DNA of 64,000 nucleotides, taken from positions 1 through 64,000 of the forward strand of contig NZ_BAFT02000020.1 of the NCBI RefSeq assembly GCF_000308475.2, written 5' to 3'. Positions within the stretch are counted from its first letter, which is position 1; every line of letters starts with the position of its first letter. Source of the DNA: Nocardia brasiliensis NBRC 14402 (lineage in GTDB: Bacteria; Actinomycetota; Actinomycetes; Mycobacteriales; Mycobacteriaceae). Positions 7,845 through 15,968 of this stretch are shown piece by piece. The notes beneath the pieces are model-generated. The model was given only the letters and a program-made list of their open reading frames with translations. It ran no database searches and was not told the DNA's origin. The position numbers and the translations under genes are program-made.

Positions 7845-9079
7845 AGCGATTCCGCCTCGAAGTCGAAGTTCTCGATGATCTTCCGGATGCCCGCCTCGAC
7901 GACGTGCTCGTCCTCGTGCAGCAAGATGAATCGCCCGCGATGCAATGCGTCGTAGGCACCGCCGGGCGCCAGCACCTGCCCAGGCGCGGGCAACAGCTCC
8001 CGCCAGAGCGCCGGTACCTGCTCCCGCATCGAGGACGCGCGCACCACCCGCTCGGCGTGCTTCTCGGATTTGGGCATGATCAGCCAACCCCCGGAGGCGT
8101 CGGCGTAGTCGGGGACCTGCGGGACCGGGTCACCGGCCAGCGTCCGCAGGAACATCTCGTACAGGTTCACCCCGAACACCCGGTACAGCAGGTGCGGGAC
8201 CTCGGCGCCGCCCACCCGTCCGCCGATCTCGAGGAACACCGGATCACCCGCCGGGGTGATGAACACCTCGAGGTGAAAAGGCAAGCGGCGCAGGTCGAGT
8301 GCGGACACCACCTGCTGGCAGAAGTCCTCGAGCATGGTCCGTCGCGGCGAGGACCGCAGCAGGACCGAGCCCAACGGCTCGCCCTGGGCAAAGGACAAGC
8401 AGTCGTTGATATACCGGGAGACGGCCTGGAACACGACGTGGGCGTGGTCGTCGGCGAAGCCGTCGATATGGTAGATCTCGCCCGCGACGAACTCCTCGAC
8501 CTCGTAGCCGGACAGGTCCAGAACGTCCAGTGCCGCCTCGAGTTCCGCGTCGTCGTCCACCCGGCGCACGCCGATGCTGGCGGCGGCGGCGAGCGGCTTG
8601 AGGATCAGCGGATAGCCGCGGTCGGCCGCGAACGCGCGCACCTGTTCGGCGCTCACACAGGAAGCGAAGCGCGGCACCGGAATTCCCGCCTTCTCCAGCA
8701 CCTGCTTCATTCGGACCTTGTCCCGGTAGACCGCCACCTCGTCCAGTGACGGCCCCGGAATGCCCAGTTGCGCACGGACTTCGGCCGCGATCTCCAGTGT
8801 GAATTCCGACAGCGCGATCAGCTCGTCCACCGGGCCGACCCGCTCGATGATCTCTCGCACGGCCGCACCGAGCGCCGCCACGTCGTTGACGTCGGCGACC
8901 CGCACCTGCCACGCGATCTTGCCCGGATCGATCAGCACGCCATCGGCACCGGGACCGTCCACGACGTAGCTCACCCGGTTCGCTTCGTGGTCGATGAACT
9001 CCTCGTAGCGGGTGAGTTCGTTGTCCCAGCGAATCCCGTCGAAGAACCGTGGCCACCGGTTGACGATGACGATATGCAT
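7841..9079 (-). CDS. ATP-grasp ligase (first of two in the cluster)
   Basis: The 412-residue protein has the three-part ATP-grasp layout. An N-terminal alpha/beta domain starts MHIVIVNRWPRFFDG. A lid carries KVRMKQVLEKAGIPVPRF, followed by YPLILKPLAAAASIGV. The catalytic end HLEVFITPAGDPVFLEIGGRVGG has the metal-binding Glu and Asn-equivalent region. The last 90 residues resemble the C-terminal sandwich of carboxylate-amine ligases. The start codon shares one base with the stop of the mutase small subunit, so the two are coupled. It is only distantly like the other ATP-grasp protein in the operon, so the two probably activate different acids, for example a methylaspartyl unit and a second amino acid. 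No substrate can be assigned. Confidence 0.85.
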   Translation of the reverse strand: MHIVIVNRWPRFFDGIRWDNELTRYEEFIDHEANRVSYVVDGPGADGVLIDPGKIAWQVRVADVNDVAALGAAVREIIERVGPVDELIALSEFTLEIAAEVRAQLGIPGPSLDEVAVYRDKVRMKQVLEKAGIPVPRFASCVSAEQVRAFAADRGYPLILKPLAAAASIGVRRVDDDAELEAALDVLDLSGYEVEEFVAGEIYHIDGFADDHAHVVFQAVSRYINDCLSFAQGEPLGSVLLRSSPRRTMLEDFCQQVVSALDLRRLPFHLEVFITPAGDPVFLEIGGRVGGAEVPHLLYRVFGVNLYEMFLRTLAGDPVPQVPDYADASGGWLIMPKSEKHAERVVRASSMREQVPALWRELLPAPGQVLAPGGAYDALHRGRFILLHEDEHVVEAGIRKIIENFDFEAESL

Positions 9080-9567
9080 CAGAAGACCTCTCGCGTTTCC
9101 GCGTTCTCGCTGTCCCACGGCGTGATTACGGCGCGATCCGCGCGCCAGGCCGAAAACCCTTGGGCCATACCGAAACGCAGGAAACCCCGGAAGCGATCGA
9201 TGGCGTCGTCACCGAGGAACACATCGGTGTAGCCCAGTTCGAGCAGCTCGCGCCGCACCCGGTCGTCGTCGGACACCGCGGTGGTCAGCTTGCCGCCGAT
9301 GGCGCACGGCACCTCGAGTCCGCGTTCGCGCAGTGCGGACAGCAGTACCTGGGCACCGTGGAACCCGTGACCGTTGACGCTCGACACGACCAGCAGATCG
9401 GGGCGATCGGCGCGGATGGCCTCGGCCACGCTCTGCACCGGCGTGCACGTCCCGAGGTTGCGCACCTCGGCGCCGTGCTCCTCGAGCAACTTCTGCAGAT
9501 AGACCAGATTCCAGAGATGAGAATCGGATTCGACGGTGCTCAGCACGCACCGGAAAGTGGCATTCAT
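9079..9567 (-). CDS. glmS: Glutamate (methylaspartate) mutase small subunit, B12-binding sigma chain
   Basis: The 162-residue protein is the cobalamin-binding subunit that pairs with the epsilon chain encoded three genes downstream. The base-off/His-on motif is D15-S-H17-L-W-N20, keeping Asp and the cobalt-liganding His but with Asn where DxHxxG has Gly. It is followed by SSVNGHG (62-68) and the IGGKL loop (90-94), both expected around the nucleotide tail of B12. Length fits the family (about 130-160). ATGA overlaps link it to the MFS gene upstream, and TGATG links it to the ATP-grasp gene downstream. The symbol refers to glutamate mutase, not glucosamine-6-phosphate synthase. No reactivating MutL-type gene is in the window. 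Confidence 0.85.
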   Translation of the reverse strand: MNATFRCVLSTVESDSHLWNLVYLQKLLEEHGAEVRNLGTCTPVQSVAEAIRADRPDLLVVSSVNGHGFHGAQVLLSALRERGLEVPCAIGGKLTTAVSDDDRVRRELLELGYTDVFLGDDAIDRFRGFLRFGMAQGFSAWRADRAVITPWDSENAETREVF

Positions 9568-10811
9568 GTCACGACCTCGACGTTAGCGTTCTCGCGGGCC
9601 AGGAGTGCTTTACGGAAGCTGGCCATCGTCAACGGCAGGAATACCGCGCCGAACAGGCAGAGCAGGCAGCCCAGCCACAGCGCAAGTCGTTGGGGGCCGA
9701 TGGTGGCGCCCAAGCCACCGATCAGCAGACCCGCGATCGGATAGGACAAAAGGTTGAGCAGATAGAACGGCCCCATCACCTTGCCGAGATGTTGGCCGGG
9801 TATCACCTTCACCCGCTGGGTGCGGTTGTAGATGTTGTAGAGCGCGTCGCCGACGAGCATCGCGACGAAGGCGGGCGCGTAGATCCAGTAGGACGGGGCC
9901 AGCGCCGCGATCAGGAACGCGACGCACATCAGCCAGAACCCGGTGGCGCCAATGGGTTCCACGCCGACACGGCGCAGCAGCGCGGGCATCAGCAGCAGGT
10001 TCAGCAGCCCGGTGACGCCGACCGCCGCGTTCAGCAGACCGTACGCGGAGTCGGGCGCTTCGAAGACGTCGGTGACCAGGGCCGCGTTCGACACGATCAA
10101 CACCCCCACCACCAGATTGATGGTGAAGTTGAGGATGCCGAGCAGCAGGACCGGCCGGATGCGCACCATGAGCTGCCATCCGATGGCCAACTCCGCCAGC
10201 ACCTTTCGGGCCGCCCACTCCACCCGTTGCCGGGTCTGCGGGCGAGGCAGCGGCAGCCAGGTCAGCGCGCTGATGCCGAAGGCGGCGGCCGCGACGAGCA
10301 GCAGCCACAGCTTGCCGAGGAACGCCGCGGCCACGATCGCCAGTGCGGGCCCGAGCGCCATGGCGAGCAACTCCATGTTCTGCACCAGCGACTGCACCGT
10401 AGCGATCTGGGAGTCCTTGGCCAGCTGGGGCACCATCCGCTCGATCGACATCCGGATCGGCGCCACACACACCGACAGGAAGGCACCGCCCGACATCAGT
10501 GCGGGCACCATCCAGTCGGGCTGGACGACGCAGACGAACACGACGGTCAGCAGGATGAGCGCCCGCAGCACCGCGACCCGGGTGAACAGCCTGGCCCCGC
10601 CGTCCCGGTCGGCGAGCAGACCGGCGAACGGGTAGGCGATGAGGGCGGGCGCCCATTCCAGCGCGAAGGCGAAGCCCAGCGTGGACACCTGCTTGGTGTC
10701 GTGAAAGATCAACAGCGGCACCGCGAACAGCACCACTTGCTCGGCGACCAGGCCGAGCAGAACGCCGGTACCGAACAGCGCGCTGTGCCGCGGCACCGCT
10801 CGCGGCGTCAT
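9564..10811 (-). CDS. MFS transporter, probable exporter of the cluster product
   Basis: The 415-residue protein has about 12 hydrophobic segments. A basic loop between helices 2 and 3 (LLADRDGGARLFTRVAVLR) has the MFS loop character, and VSTLGFAFALEW lies in helix 2. It resembles the enterobactin-exporter-like/DUF-MFS group of actinomycetes. The ATG at 10811 lies in an ATGA overlap with the LLM oxidoreductase stop; the frame continues upstream but is then antiphase to that gene. It overlaps the mutase small subunit by four bases at its other end. Location in a biosynthetic operon suggests it exports the product or gives self-resistance. Confidence 0.85.
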   Translation of the reverse strand: MTPRAVPRHSALFGTGVLLGLVAEQVVLFAVPLLIFHDTKQVSTLGFAFALEWAPALIAYPFAGLLADRDGGARLFTRVAVLRALILLTVVFVCVVQPDWMVPALMSGGAFLSVCVAPIRMSIERMVPQLAKDSQIATVQSLVQNMELLAMALGPALAIVAAAFLGKLWLLLVAAAAFGISALTWLPLPRPQTRQRVEWAARKVLAELAIGWQLMVRIRPVLLLGILNFTINLVVGVLIVSNAALVTDVFEAPDSAYGLLNAAVGVTGLLNLLLMPALLRRVGVEPIGATGFWLMCVAFLIAALAPSYWIYAPAFVAMLVGDALYNIYNRTQRVKVIPGQHLGKVMGPFYLLNLLSYPIAGLLIGGLGATIGPQRLALWLGCLLCLFGAVFLPLTMASFRKALLARENANVEVVT

Positions 10812-11920
10812 GCCGGCCGTCTCTCGTGTTCCCGGATCAGCGGCAGCACGTGGGTGTAGAAGATCCGCATCTCGTCCCTGGTCGGCCAGCCGGAGAAGAT
10901 GAACTCGCTGACCCCGTGCGCCTTGTACTCGTAGAGGTAGTCGGCGACCTCCTGATAACTGCCGACCACACACAGCGCGGGCCCGCCGCGATACGGCACG
11001 AAACCGGAGTAGATCATCGGCGAGAGCCAGTCCCCGTCGGCCTGTTCGGCCAGCCGGAAGGAGGTCTTGACGGCCTCGGAGTCCGAGGCCGCGACAACCT
11101 CGGCGACCCACGCCTTGTGCGCCTCGTCCGGGTTCTCCTGCATGGCGGCGAGATCGGTGAGCGCCTGCTCCCGGGTCTCCCTGGCCAGCACGTGCATCCG
11201 GGTGCCGACCCGAATGCCTTTGTCCAGCACCGGCCTTGCCGCGGCGCCCATCCCCTCGGGGGTGTCGCCGTAACGCAGCCAGCAGTCGCCGAACATGGCG
11301 GCAGTCTCCTGCGCGACCCCCGACGCGCCGCTCAGATAGATCTCGGGCCGGCCGCCGTCCTTGTAGCCGAGGCCGAGCGCCGCCTCTTTGATGACGTAGT
11401 GGTCGCCCTCGTAGGTCAGCGGCTTCTCGCCACGCCAGAACCGATGGCAGATCTCCAGGAACTCCTGAGTGCGGGCGTACCGTCCGTCGTGCGCGACGAA
11501 ATCGCCGTAGCCCGCCTGCTCGGCCGGGGAGATGCCGGCGACCAGGTTCAGCGAGATCCGCCCGTTCGACATCCACGAGATCGTGTTCACCACCTGGGTG
11601 AACAGCGTCGGCGACAGCAGGCCGGGGCGGTAGGCGAGGATGAAGGTGACGTTCTCGGTCTCCCGGACCAGCGCGCCGATCATCGGCAGCGGATCGGGCA
11701 TGTAGTCGGCGATGCCCATCAGCAGGGAGTCGACGCCGAGCGCGTCGGCCTCCTGCACGAAGGAGACCATGCCGTCGAAGTCGAGTTCGCCGACTCGATA
11801 CTTCTCGGTGGCTTTTTGCTGCCCGCTGTCCAGCGGCGCACACCAGTGGAACCTCAACTCGCCCCGATCGGCCTCACGTGTGTGAGACAGCGGAGCAAAG
11901 TTCGTACGGTCGTAGTTCAT
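10808..11920 (-). CDS. LLM-class flavin-dependent oxidoreductase
   Basis: The 370-residue protein is a TIM-barrel luciferase-like monooxygenase of the SsuD/alkanesulfonate branch. Blocks seen are LRFHWCAPLDS at the first strand, AYRPGLLSPTLFTQ near residue 97, GRISLNLVAGISPAEQ near 120 and the insertion loop plus PEIYLSGAS around 190. Such enzymes use FMNH2 (or F420) and O2 to oxygenate a C-S, N or carbonyl carbon. It is the first gene of the minus operon, with GGAAGAGAA before its ATG. N- or C-oxygenation of the pathway intermediate is the likely role, but cofactor and substrate are not determined by sequence. Confidence 0.88.
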   Translation of the reverse strand: MNYDRTNFAPLSHTREADRGELRFHWCAPLDSGQQKATEKYRVGELDFDGMVSFVQEADALGVDSLLMGIADYMPDPLPMIGALVRETENVTFILAYRPGLLSPTLFTQVVNTISWMSNGRISLNLVAGISPAEQAGYGDFVAHDGRYARTQEFLEICHRFWRGEKPLTYEGDHYVIKEAALGLGYKDGGRPEIYLSGASGVAQETAAMFGDCWLRYGDTPEGMGAAARPVLDKGIRVGTRMHVLARETREQALTDLAAMQENPDEAHKAWVAEVVAASDSEAVKTSFRLAEQADGDWLSPMIYSGFVPYRGGPALCVVGSYQEVADYLYEYKAHGVSEFIFSGWPTRDEMRIFYTHVLPLIREHERRPA

Positions 11921-12193
11921 TTTTATCGGGATTCTCTTCCGGTATCGCAGCGGAGGCTGGAGAAGGTGCTCAGCATCAATTCGGACAACGACTGATCCAA
12001 GTCCACCCTCTCAGAATTCACACACCCGGAGCTGCACCCCCCAGATGCTCCCGAAGGGAAGTCGCACCCCATTCCAACTCCCCGGCCCTGTTAAAGCCAA
12101 GTTACCTCGGCCCACACCGGCTGTCAAAGGGAAGCAAGAAACCCTCGCCACCTCGGATTCCGCAATTCGAGCGGAAATGATCTTGCGCGCCAG

Positions 12194-12211
12194 ACCCCCC
12201 GGACGGGGGGT
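12194..12211. repeat. Strong inverted repeat ACCCCCC-GGAC-GGGGGGT
   Basis: A perfect seven-base-pair stem with a four-base loop lies in the divergent control region. No T-run follows on either strand, so it does not look like a simple intrinsic terminator. It may be a regulatory hairpin or operator. Confidence 0.55.
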
Positions 12212-12275
12212 GGACAGGACGATCTCCCAGGGGGAGAATGGGCCAGTGACCAGTGCATATGTAGCCAGTCCACAG

Positions 12276-12311
12276 AGAACGGGGGGTTCTATGAAAGCTT
12301 CCAAGCAATAG
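12276..12311 (+). promoter_or_regulatory. Hairpin plus six-codon reading frame (possible leader)
   Basis: A perfect inverted repeat AGAAC-GGGGG-GTTCT (12276-12290) ends directly against an ATG. The ATG opens a six-codon frame MKASKQ and TAG at 12291-12311. The run of six G can act as a weak ribosome binding site. It lies 176 bp before the plus-operon start. It could be a leader peptide/attenuator or chance, and nothing else proves translation. Confidence 0.3.
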
Positions 12312-12487
12312 TTTCCCGCCAGTTACCGTGTATTCGGATATACGTTATCGCATAGCGGACCAATTGCACACGAGGGGACGGGCGTAAATAAAAGGCGCAA
12401 TCGCGGATCGACGGCTCGACGCTGGGGCTCGAGCACGCTTTCCGATAATTCCGCTACACCCGCACGGACTATTGAACGGATGGAACT

Positions 12488-13489
12488 TTGCCCGAAACGA
12501 CGGAACCCGCGAGATCGGCTCTACCACTACCGCGCGCGCATCTCACCTCGAAACGAACCATTGCCGCACTGACGGTGCAGGCCCGTTTCCTGGCGGCCGC
12601 GCGGGAATTCTTGACAGCCGAGGGCTTCACCGAACTGCTGCCACCCATCATCGGCCCGGTGACCGATCCGGGCGCCCGCGGCGCGAAACAGGTGGACATC
12701 GACTACTACGGTCACCGCTACAAGCTGATGACCAGCGGCATCCTCTACAAGCAGGCGTCGCTGCTCGCCTTCGAGAAGATCTTCCACGTGGCGCCGAACG
12801 TACGCCTGGAACCGCTGGAGACCGCGGTGACCCACCGCCACCTCGCGGAGTTCCACCAGCTCGACGTGGAGATCGCGAACGGATCCCGCGAGGACGCCAT
12901 GGACGTGGCCGAGCGCGTGACGAAGTACGCGGTGGAATACGTCCTGAGCAACGCCCAGACCGAGCTGGAGGTGCTCGGCCGCGATCTCGAACAGTTGAAG
13001 CAGGTGATCGCGGGACCCTACGGCCGCACGCGCCACACCGCCGCGGTGCAGCAACTGCGCGAGCTCGGCTACGACCAACGCGAGCACACCGAAATCGATT
13101 GGGCGGGTGAGGAAATCATTTCCGCGGCGGCCACCCGCCCGTTCTTCATCACCGATTACCCGAAGGGCTCGCGCGGCTTCTACGACAGCGAGAACCCCGA
13201 GGAGCCCGGCATGCTGCGCAATTTCGACCTGATCTTCCCCGGTGGATTCGGCGAGATGATGAGCGGCAGCGAGCGCGAGTCGGACTATCGCACGCTGCTC
13301 ACCCGAATGCGCGAAACCGGTGAGAATCCGGCGAAATACGAGTGGTATCTCACCCTCGCCCGCGAAGGTCTTTCGCCCAGTGCGGGTTTCGGGCTCGGCG
13401 TGGAGCGGTTCACTCGTTTCCTGGCCGGGCTGGACGCGGTCTGGCAGGCCACCGCCTACCCCAAGGTGCCTGGGGAGCCCAGGCCATGA
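12488..13489 (+). CDS. AsnRS-like asparagine synthetase-type ligase (no anticodon domain)
   Basis: The 333-residue protein is the class II catalytic core of an aspartyl/asparaginyl-tRNA synthetase alone. Motif 2 spans about 99-130, with VRLEP at 105-109 and HRHLAEFHQLD just after. Motif 3 is GFGLGVERFTRFL near the C terminus, with ATP-site arginine R315-equivalent in ERF. The N-terminal OB-fold that binds the tRNA anticodon is missing. Archaeal proteins of this shape make asparagine from aspartate, ATP and ammonia. Here, downstream of a methylaspartate-forming mutase, 3-methylasparagine or another aspartyl-adenylate product is plausible. The start is TTG: an in-frame stop lies five codons before it and a GGATGGA sequence stands at the right distance. 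It overlaps the next gene by ATGA. Confidence 0.85.
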   Translation: MPETTEPARSALPLPRAHLTSKRTIAALTVQARFLAAAREFLTAEGFTELLPPIIGPVTDPGARGAKQVDIDYYGHRYKLMTSGILYKQASLLAFEKIFHVAPNVRLEPLETAVTHRHLAEFHQLDVEIANGSREDAMDVAERVTKYAVEYVLSNAQTELEVLGRDLEQLKQVIAGPYGRTRHTAAVQQLRELGYDQREHTEIDWAGEEIISAAATRPFFITDYPKGSRGFYDSENPEEPGMLRNFDLIFPGGFGEMMSGSERESDYRTLLTRMRETGENPAKYEWYLTLAREGLSPSAGFGLGVERFTRFLAGLDAVWQATAYPKVPGEPRP

Positions 13490-14760
13490 GCATGCTGTCG
13501 GCGCCCGGTTTTCCCGAGCGCGAGGTGCGGGCGCGGGCGCGGGCGGCGGCGGGCGCGGTGTTTCCCGACGACGCGCACTACGGCTCCCGGCTGTTCGGGC
13601 AAGGCCGAGCGGAGGCGCCGCACGCGGGCAGCATCGATGCGATCGATCGGGCCCGGCTGGTGCCGCCGGTCTTCGTGCCACTGCGCGAGGAGAAACTGTT
13701 CGACCTCGGCCGCGAGCCGCTGGCCGGTGACGTCGACCTGAGCACCACCATCGGCGGCCTGCGCTCGGCGTTGCCGGTGTATATATCGGCCTTCGGTTCG
13801 ACCGCGGTGGCCGACGGCGATCTGGGCGTGGCGGTGGCCGCGCAGGCCGGCGCGGCCGGGGTGCCGATGGTGATCGGCGAAAACATCGTTCCCGTATCGG
13901 GTTACGGACGGATGGTGGCGGAAGCGCCGAGCTCGCTGCTGCGCCGGCTCACCGAATACACCAAACGCGCGGCCGACGACGCCGGCGGCGTGATCGTGCA
14001 GCAGAGCACCGAGGACGCCGACGCCGAAGTGTGGAACCTGGTGTACAGCGACCCGTCGAGCGAGCCACTGCTGGCCAGTGGGCGTTTGGCGTTCGAATTG
14101 AAGGTAGGGCAAGGCGCGAAGCCGGGTGTCGGCGGCATGACCCTCGTCCCCAGAGCACGTGCCGCCGATCTTTCGGCCCAGTACGACATCGTGGACATCT
14201 ACGACACCGCCGACGCCCCGATGCTGCGCTGTGCCACCCCCGGCACATTCACGCCGGAAATTCTGCGGCAGCAGATCCGGTTGATGCGCAACAACTATCC
14301 GCGCTGCCGCGTCTGGGTGAAGCTGCCGCCTGCCCGGGACGTGGGTGAGGCGGCGGAGGTCGCGTGGGCGGCGGGCGCCGACGCCGTGACGGTCGACGGC
14401 GCGGAAGCAGGCACCGGCTGGGCGCCGCACGGCTTCCTCGACCATGTCGGCCTGCCCTTGGCCGAATGCCTGCACCGAGTCGCGGGGCGCGACCGGCAGG
14501 GCCGCAGCCTGCTGGTCTCCGGAAGGTGCTGGGAGGGAACCCGAGTCGTCAAATGCCTGGCGCTCGGCGCTTCCGCCGTCGGCCTGGGGCGGGCCGCCCT
14601 GGTGGCCGCCGACGAGAACGCCGATCATGGACTGACGAACCTGCTGTCCGCGTTCGAGTTGGAACTGCGGCTGCTGATCAGCGCCCTCGGGAAATACCGG
14701 GTCACCGACGTGGCGGCCGAGGACATCTGGTTCTCCGCGACCGACGAAAGGATCCCATGA
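13486..14760 (+). CDS. Glutamate-synthase-like FMN domain protein
   Basis: The 424-residue protein matches the FMN-binding barrel of the glutamate synthase large subunit: KVGQGAKPGVGGM at 206-218, IGEN near 130, and GADAVTVDGAEAGTGWAP around 304-321. There is no N-terminal glutamine amidotransferase domain, and the CxxxxxC cysteine set of the 3Fe-4S cluster is not evident. It is therefore a stand-alone FMN oxidoreductase, perhaps an imine/2-oxo-acid aminating or C-C reducing enzyme. ATGA overlaps join it to both neighbours, so it is part of one polycistron. The exact reaction cannot be deduced. Confidence 0.8.
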   Translation: MSMLSAPGFPEREVRARARAAAGAVFPDDAHYGSRLFGQGRAEAPHAGSIDAIDRARLVPPVFVPLREEKLFDLGREPLAGDVDLSTTIGGLRSALPVYISAFGSTAVADGDLGVAVAAQAGAAGVPMVIGENIVPVSGYGRMVAEAPSSLLRRLTEYTKRAADDAGGVIVQQSTEDADAEVWNLVYSDPSSEPLLASGRLAFELKVGQGAKPGVGGMTLVPRARAADLSAQYDIVDIYDTADAPMLRCATPGTFTPEILRQQIRLMRNNYPRCRVWVKLPPARDVGEAAEVAWAAGADAVTVDGAEAGTGWAPHGFLDHVGLPLAECLHRVAGRDRQGRSLLVSGRCWEGTRVVKCLALGASAVGLGRAALVAADENADHGLTNLLSAFELELRLLISALGKYRVTDVAAEDIWFSATDERIP

Positions 14761-15704
14761 ACGCAGTGCAGCCAGGCACCAGGAACACAATGTCGCCATG
14801 GCGGGTGGCGGTACTCGGCCCCGGCGGTGTCGGCGGGCTGGTGGGCGCGCTGCTGGCGCGGGCCGGGCACCGCGTGCTCTTTCTCGGTGGCGAGGCGACC
14901 ACCAACGCCGTGCGCGAACACGGAATCCAGGTACGCAGCGCGCTTTTCGGCGACTTCACCGCGAAAGCCGAGGCGGACACCGAGCTGCGGGAACCCGTCG
15001 ACCTGTGCCTGGTGACGGTGAAACAGAATGTGCTCGGCGACGCCGTCGAACGGGTCTGCCCCGACCTACTCGGCGACGGTCTGGTGCTGCCGCTGCTCAA
15101 CGGCATCGAACACCCGGCCGCCCTGCGGGCGCGGTACCGGCCGGAACTCGTTGTGCCCGGGGTGATCCGAGTGGCCTCGACCCGGGTGGCCCCCGGCGTC
15201 ATCGAGCACGGCAGCCCGTTCGTGGAGATCGATCTGGCAAGTGCCGCAACGCCGTCCGAACGCCTCACCGCACTCGCCGCCATGCTGGACGAGGCCGGGG
15301 TAACGGCCACGGTCCGCCCGGACGAGGCCGCGATGCTCTGGGGCAAATTGTTCTTCCTCGCGCCGTTCGCGCTGCTGAGTACGCGGCACCGGTGTCCGGT
15401 CGGCGAGCTGCGCACCGCGCATCGCGGCGAACTGGTCGACGTCGTCACCGAGATCGCCGCGGTGAGCCGGGCGGCGGGCGTGCCCGCCGACGTCGAGGCG
15501 GCCCTGCGGTTCTACGACACTTTCCCGCCGGAGGCCAAGTCGTCGATGCAGCGCGACGCCGAGGCCGGTCGGCCCCTGGAACTCGACGCCATCGGCGGTG
15601 CACTGCTGCGCATCGCCGCGCGGCACGCCGTGCCCGCGCCGCTGACCGAGCGATTGGTCGCCGACCTGACACCGCGGAGCGACGGGTCGGCGTCCGCCCG
15701 CTGA
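14757..15704 (+). CDS. Ketopantoate-reductase-family (PanE/ApbA) NADPH oxidoreductase
   Basis: The 315-residue protein starts with a Rossmann motif VLGPGGVGGLVGALLARAGH. It continues with VDLCLVTVKQ, the LLNGIEHP region of ketopantoate reductases, and a helical C-terminal domain with a LWGKLFFLAPFALLS segment containing the conserved Lys. It probably reduces a 2-oxo or 3-oxo acid with NADPH. Housekeeping panE is expected elsewhere; the overlap with the FMN gene suggests a pathway-specific reductase. A strong terminator hairpin 34 bases downstream marks it as the last gene of the plus operon. The N-terminal Met residues at 1 and 12 are alternative starts, the first chosen because of ATGA coupling. 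Confidence 0.85.
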   Translation: MNAVQPGTRNTMSPWRVAVLGPGGVGGLVGALLARAGHRVLFLGGEATTNAVREHGIQVRSALFGDFTAKAEADTELREPVDLCLVTVKQNVLGDAVERVCPDLLGDGLVLPLLNGIEHPAALRARYRPELVVPGVIRVASTRVAPGVIEHGSPFVEIDLASAATPSERLTALAAMLDEAGVTATVRPDEAAMLWGKLFFLAPFALLSTRHRCPVGELRTAHRGELVDVVTEIAAVSRAAGVPADVEAALRFYDTFPPEAKSSMQRDAEAGRPLELDAIGGALLRIAARHAVPAPLTERLVADLTPRSDGSASAR

Positions 15705-15737
15705 CCCACGCTGCCGGCGACTGGGTAGCCGGCCGAG

Positions 15738-15771
15738 CAGCCCCCTCCGACCTCGTCGGAGGGGGCTGTTT
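15738..15771 (+). terminator. Rho-independent terminator of the plus biosynthetic operon
   Basis: A perfect 14 bp stem CAGCCCCCTCCGAC with a CTC loop is followed by TTT. It lies 34 bases after the ketopantoate-reductase-like gene and is the clearest intrinsic terminator in the window. Confidence 0.85.
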
Positions 15772-15968
15772 CGCGGTGTGGCGTGCTCTCGCCGAGCGCT
15801 GCTCGAGTACCGGTCCAGCCGGCTCGCCGAAGATGCGGTTAAAGTATCGGGGCTCTACTACGAATACCCAGCGTGTGTCACCGTAGGAATAGGAGCTCGA
15901 ATTGTTGCAGGCAGGTCAGTTTCCCGCGATAGCGTATCCGTTCCGCCGCACTCCGCGTCGCTAGACCG

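Larger units (their letters stand above)
11921..12487 (+). promoter_or_regulatory. Divergent control region between the two biosynthetic operons
   Basis: This 567 bp stretch separates the first genes of the two operons and must hold both promoters. It is clearly richer in A and T than its flanks, especially 12300-12480. A GATAAT hexamer at 12444-12449 is a possible -10 element about 40 bases before the TTG start of the plus operon. I could not find a convincing -35. The region also carries two G/C hairpins and a six-codon reading frame, listed separately. Confidence 0.6.

Noticed and set aside
9564..11843. A 759-codon fusion of MFS transporter to an upstream frame
   Set aside because: The part above 10811 lies out of phase inside the LLM oxidoreductase gene and has shadow-frame composition. 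The ATGA overlap fixes the MFS start.
12045..12311. 88-codon frame as a RiPP precursor for the cluster
   Set aside because: Its only translational signal is at the last six codons, the body has no leader/core pattern, and no RiPP maturase is encoded nearby. The cluster's ATP-grasp genes alone are not enough.
12488..13489. Housekeeping asparaginyl- or lysyl-tRNA synthetase
   Set aside because: It has no anticodon-binding domain, is only 333 residues long and is embedded in a biosynthetic operon.
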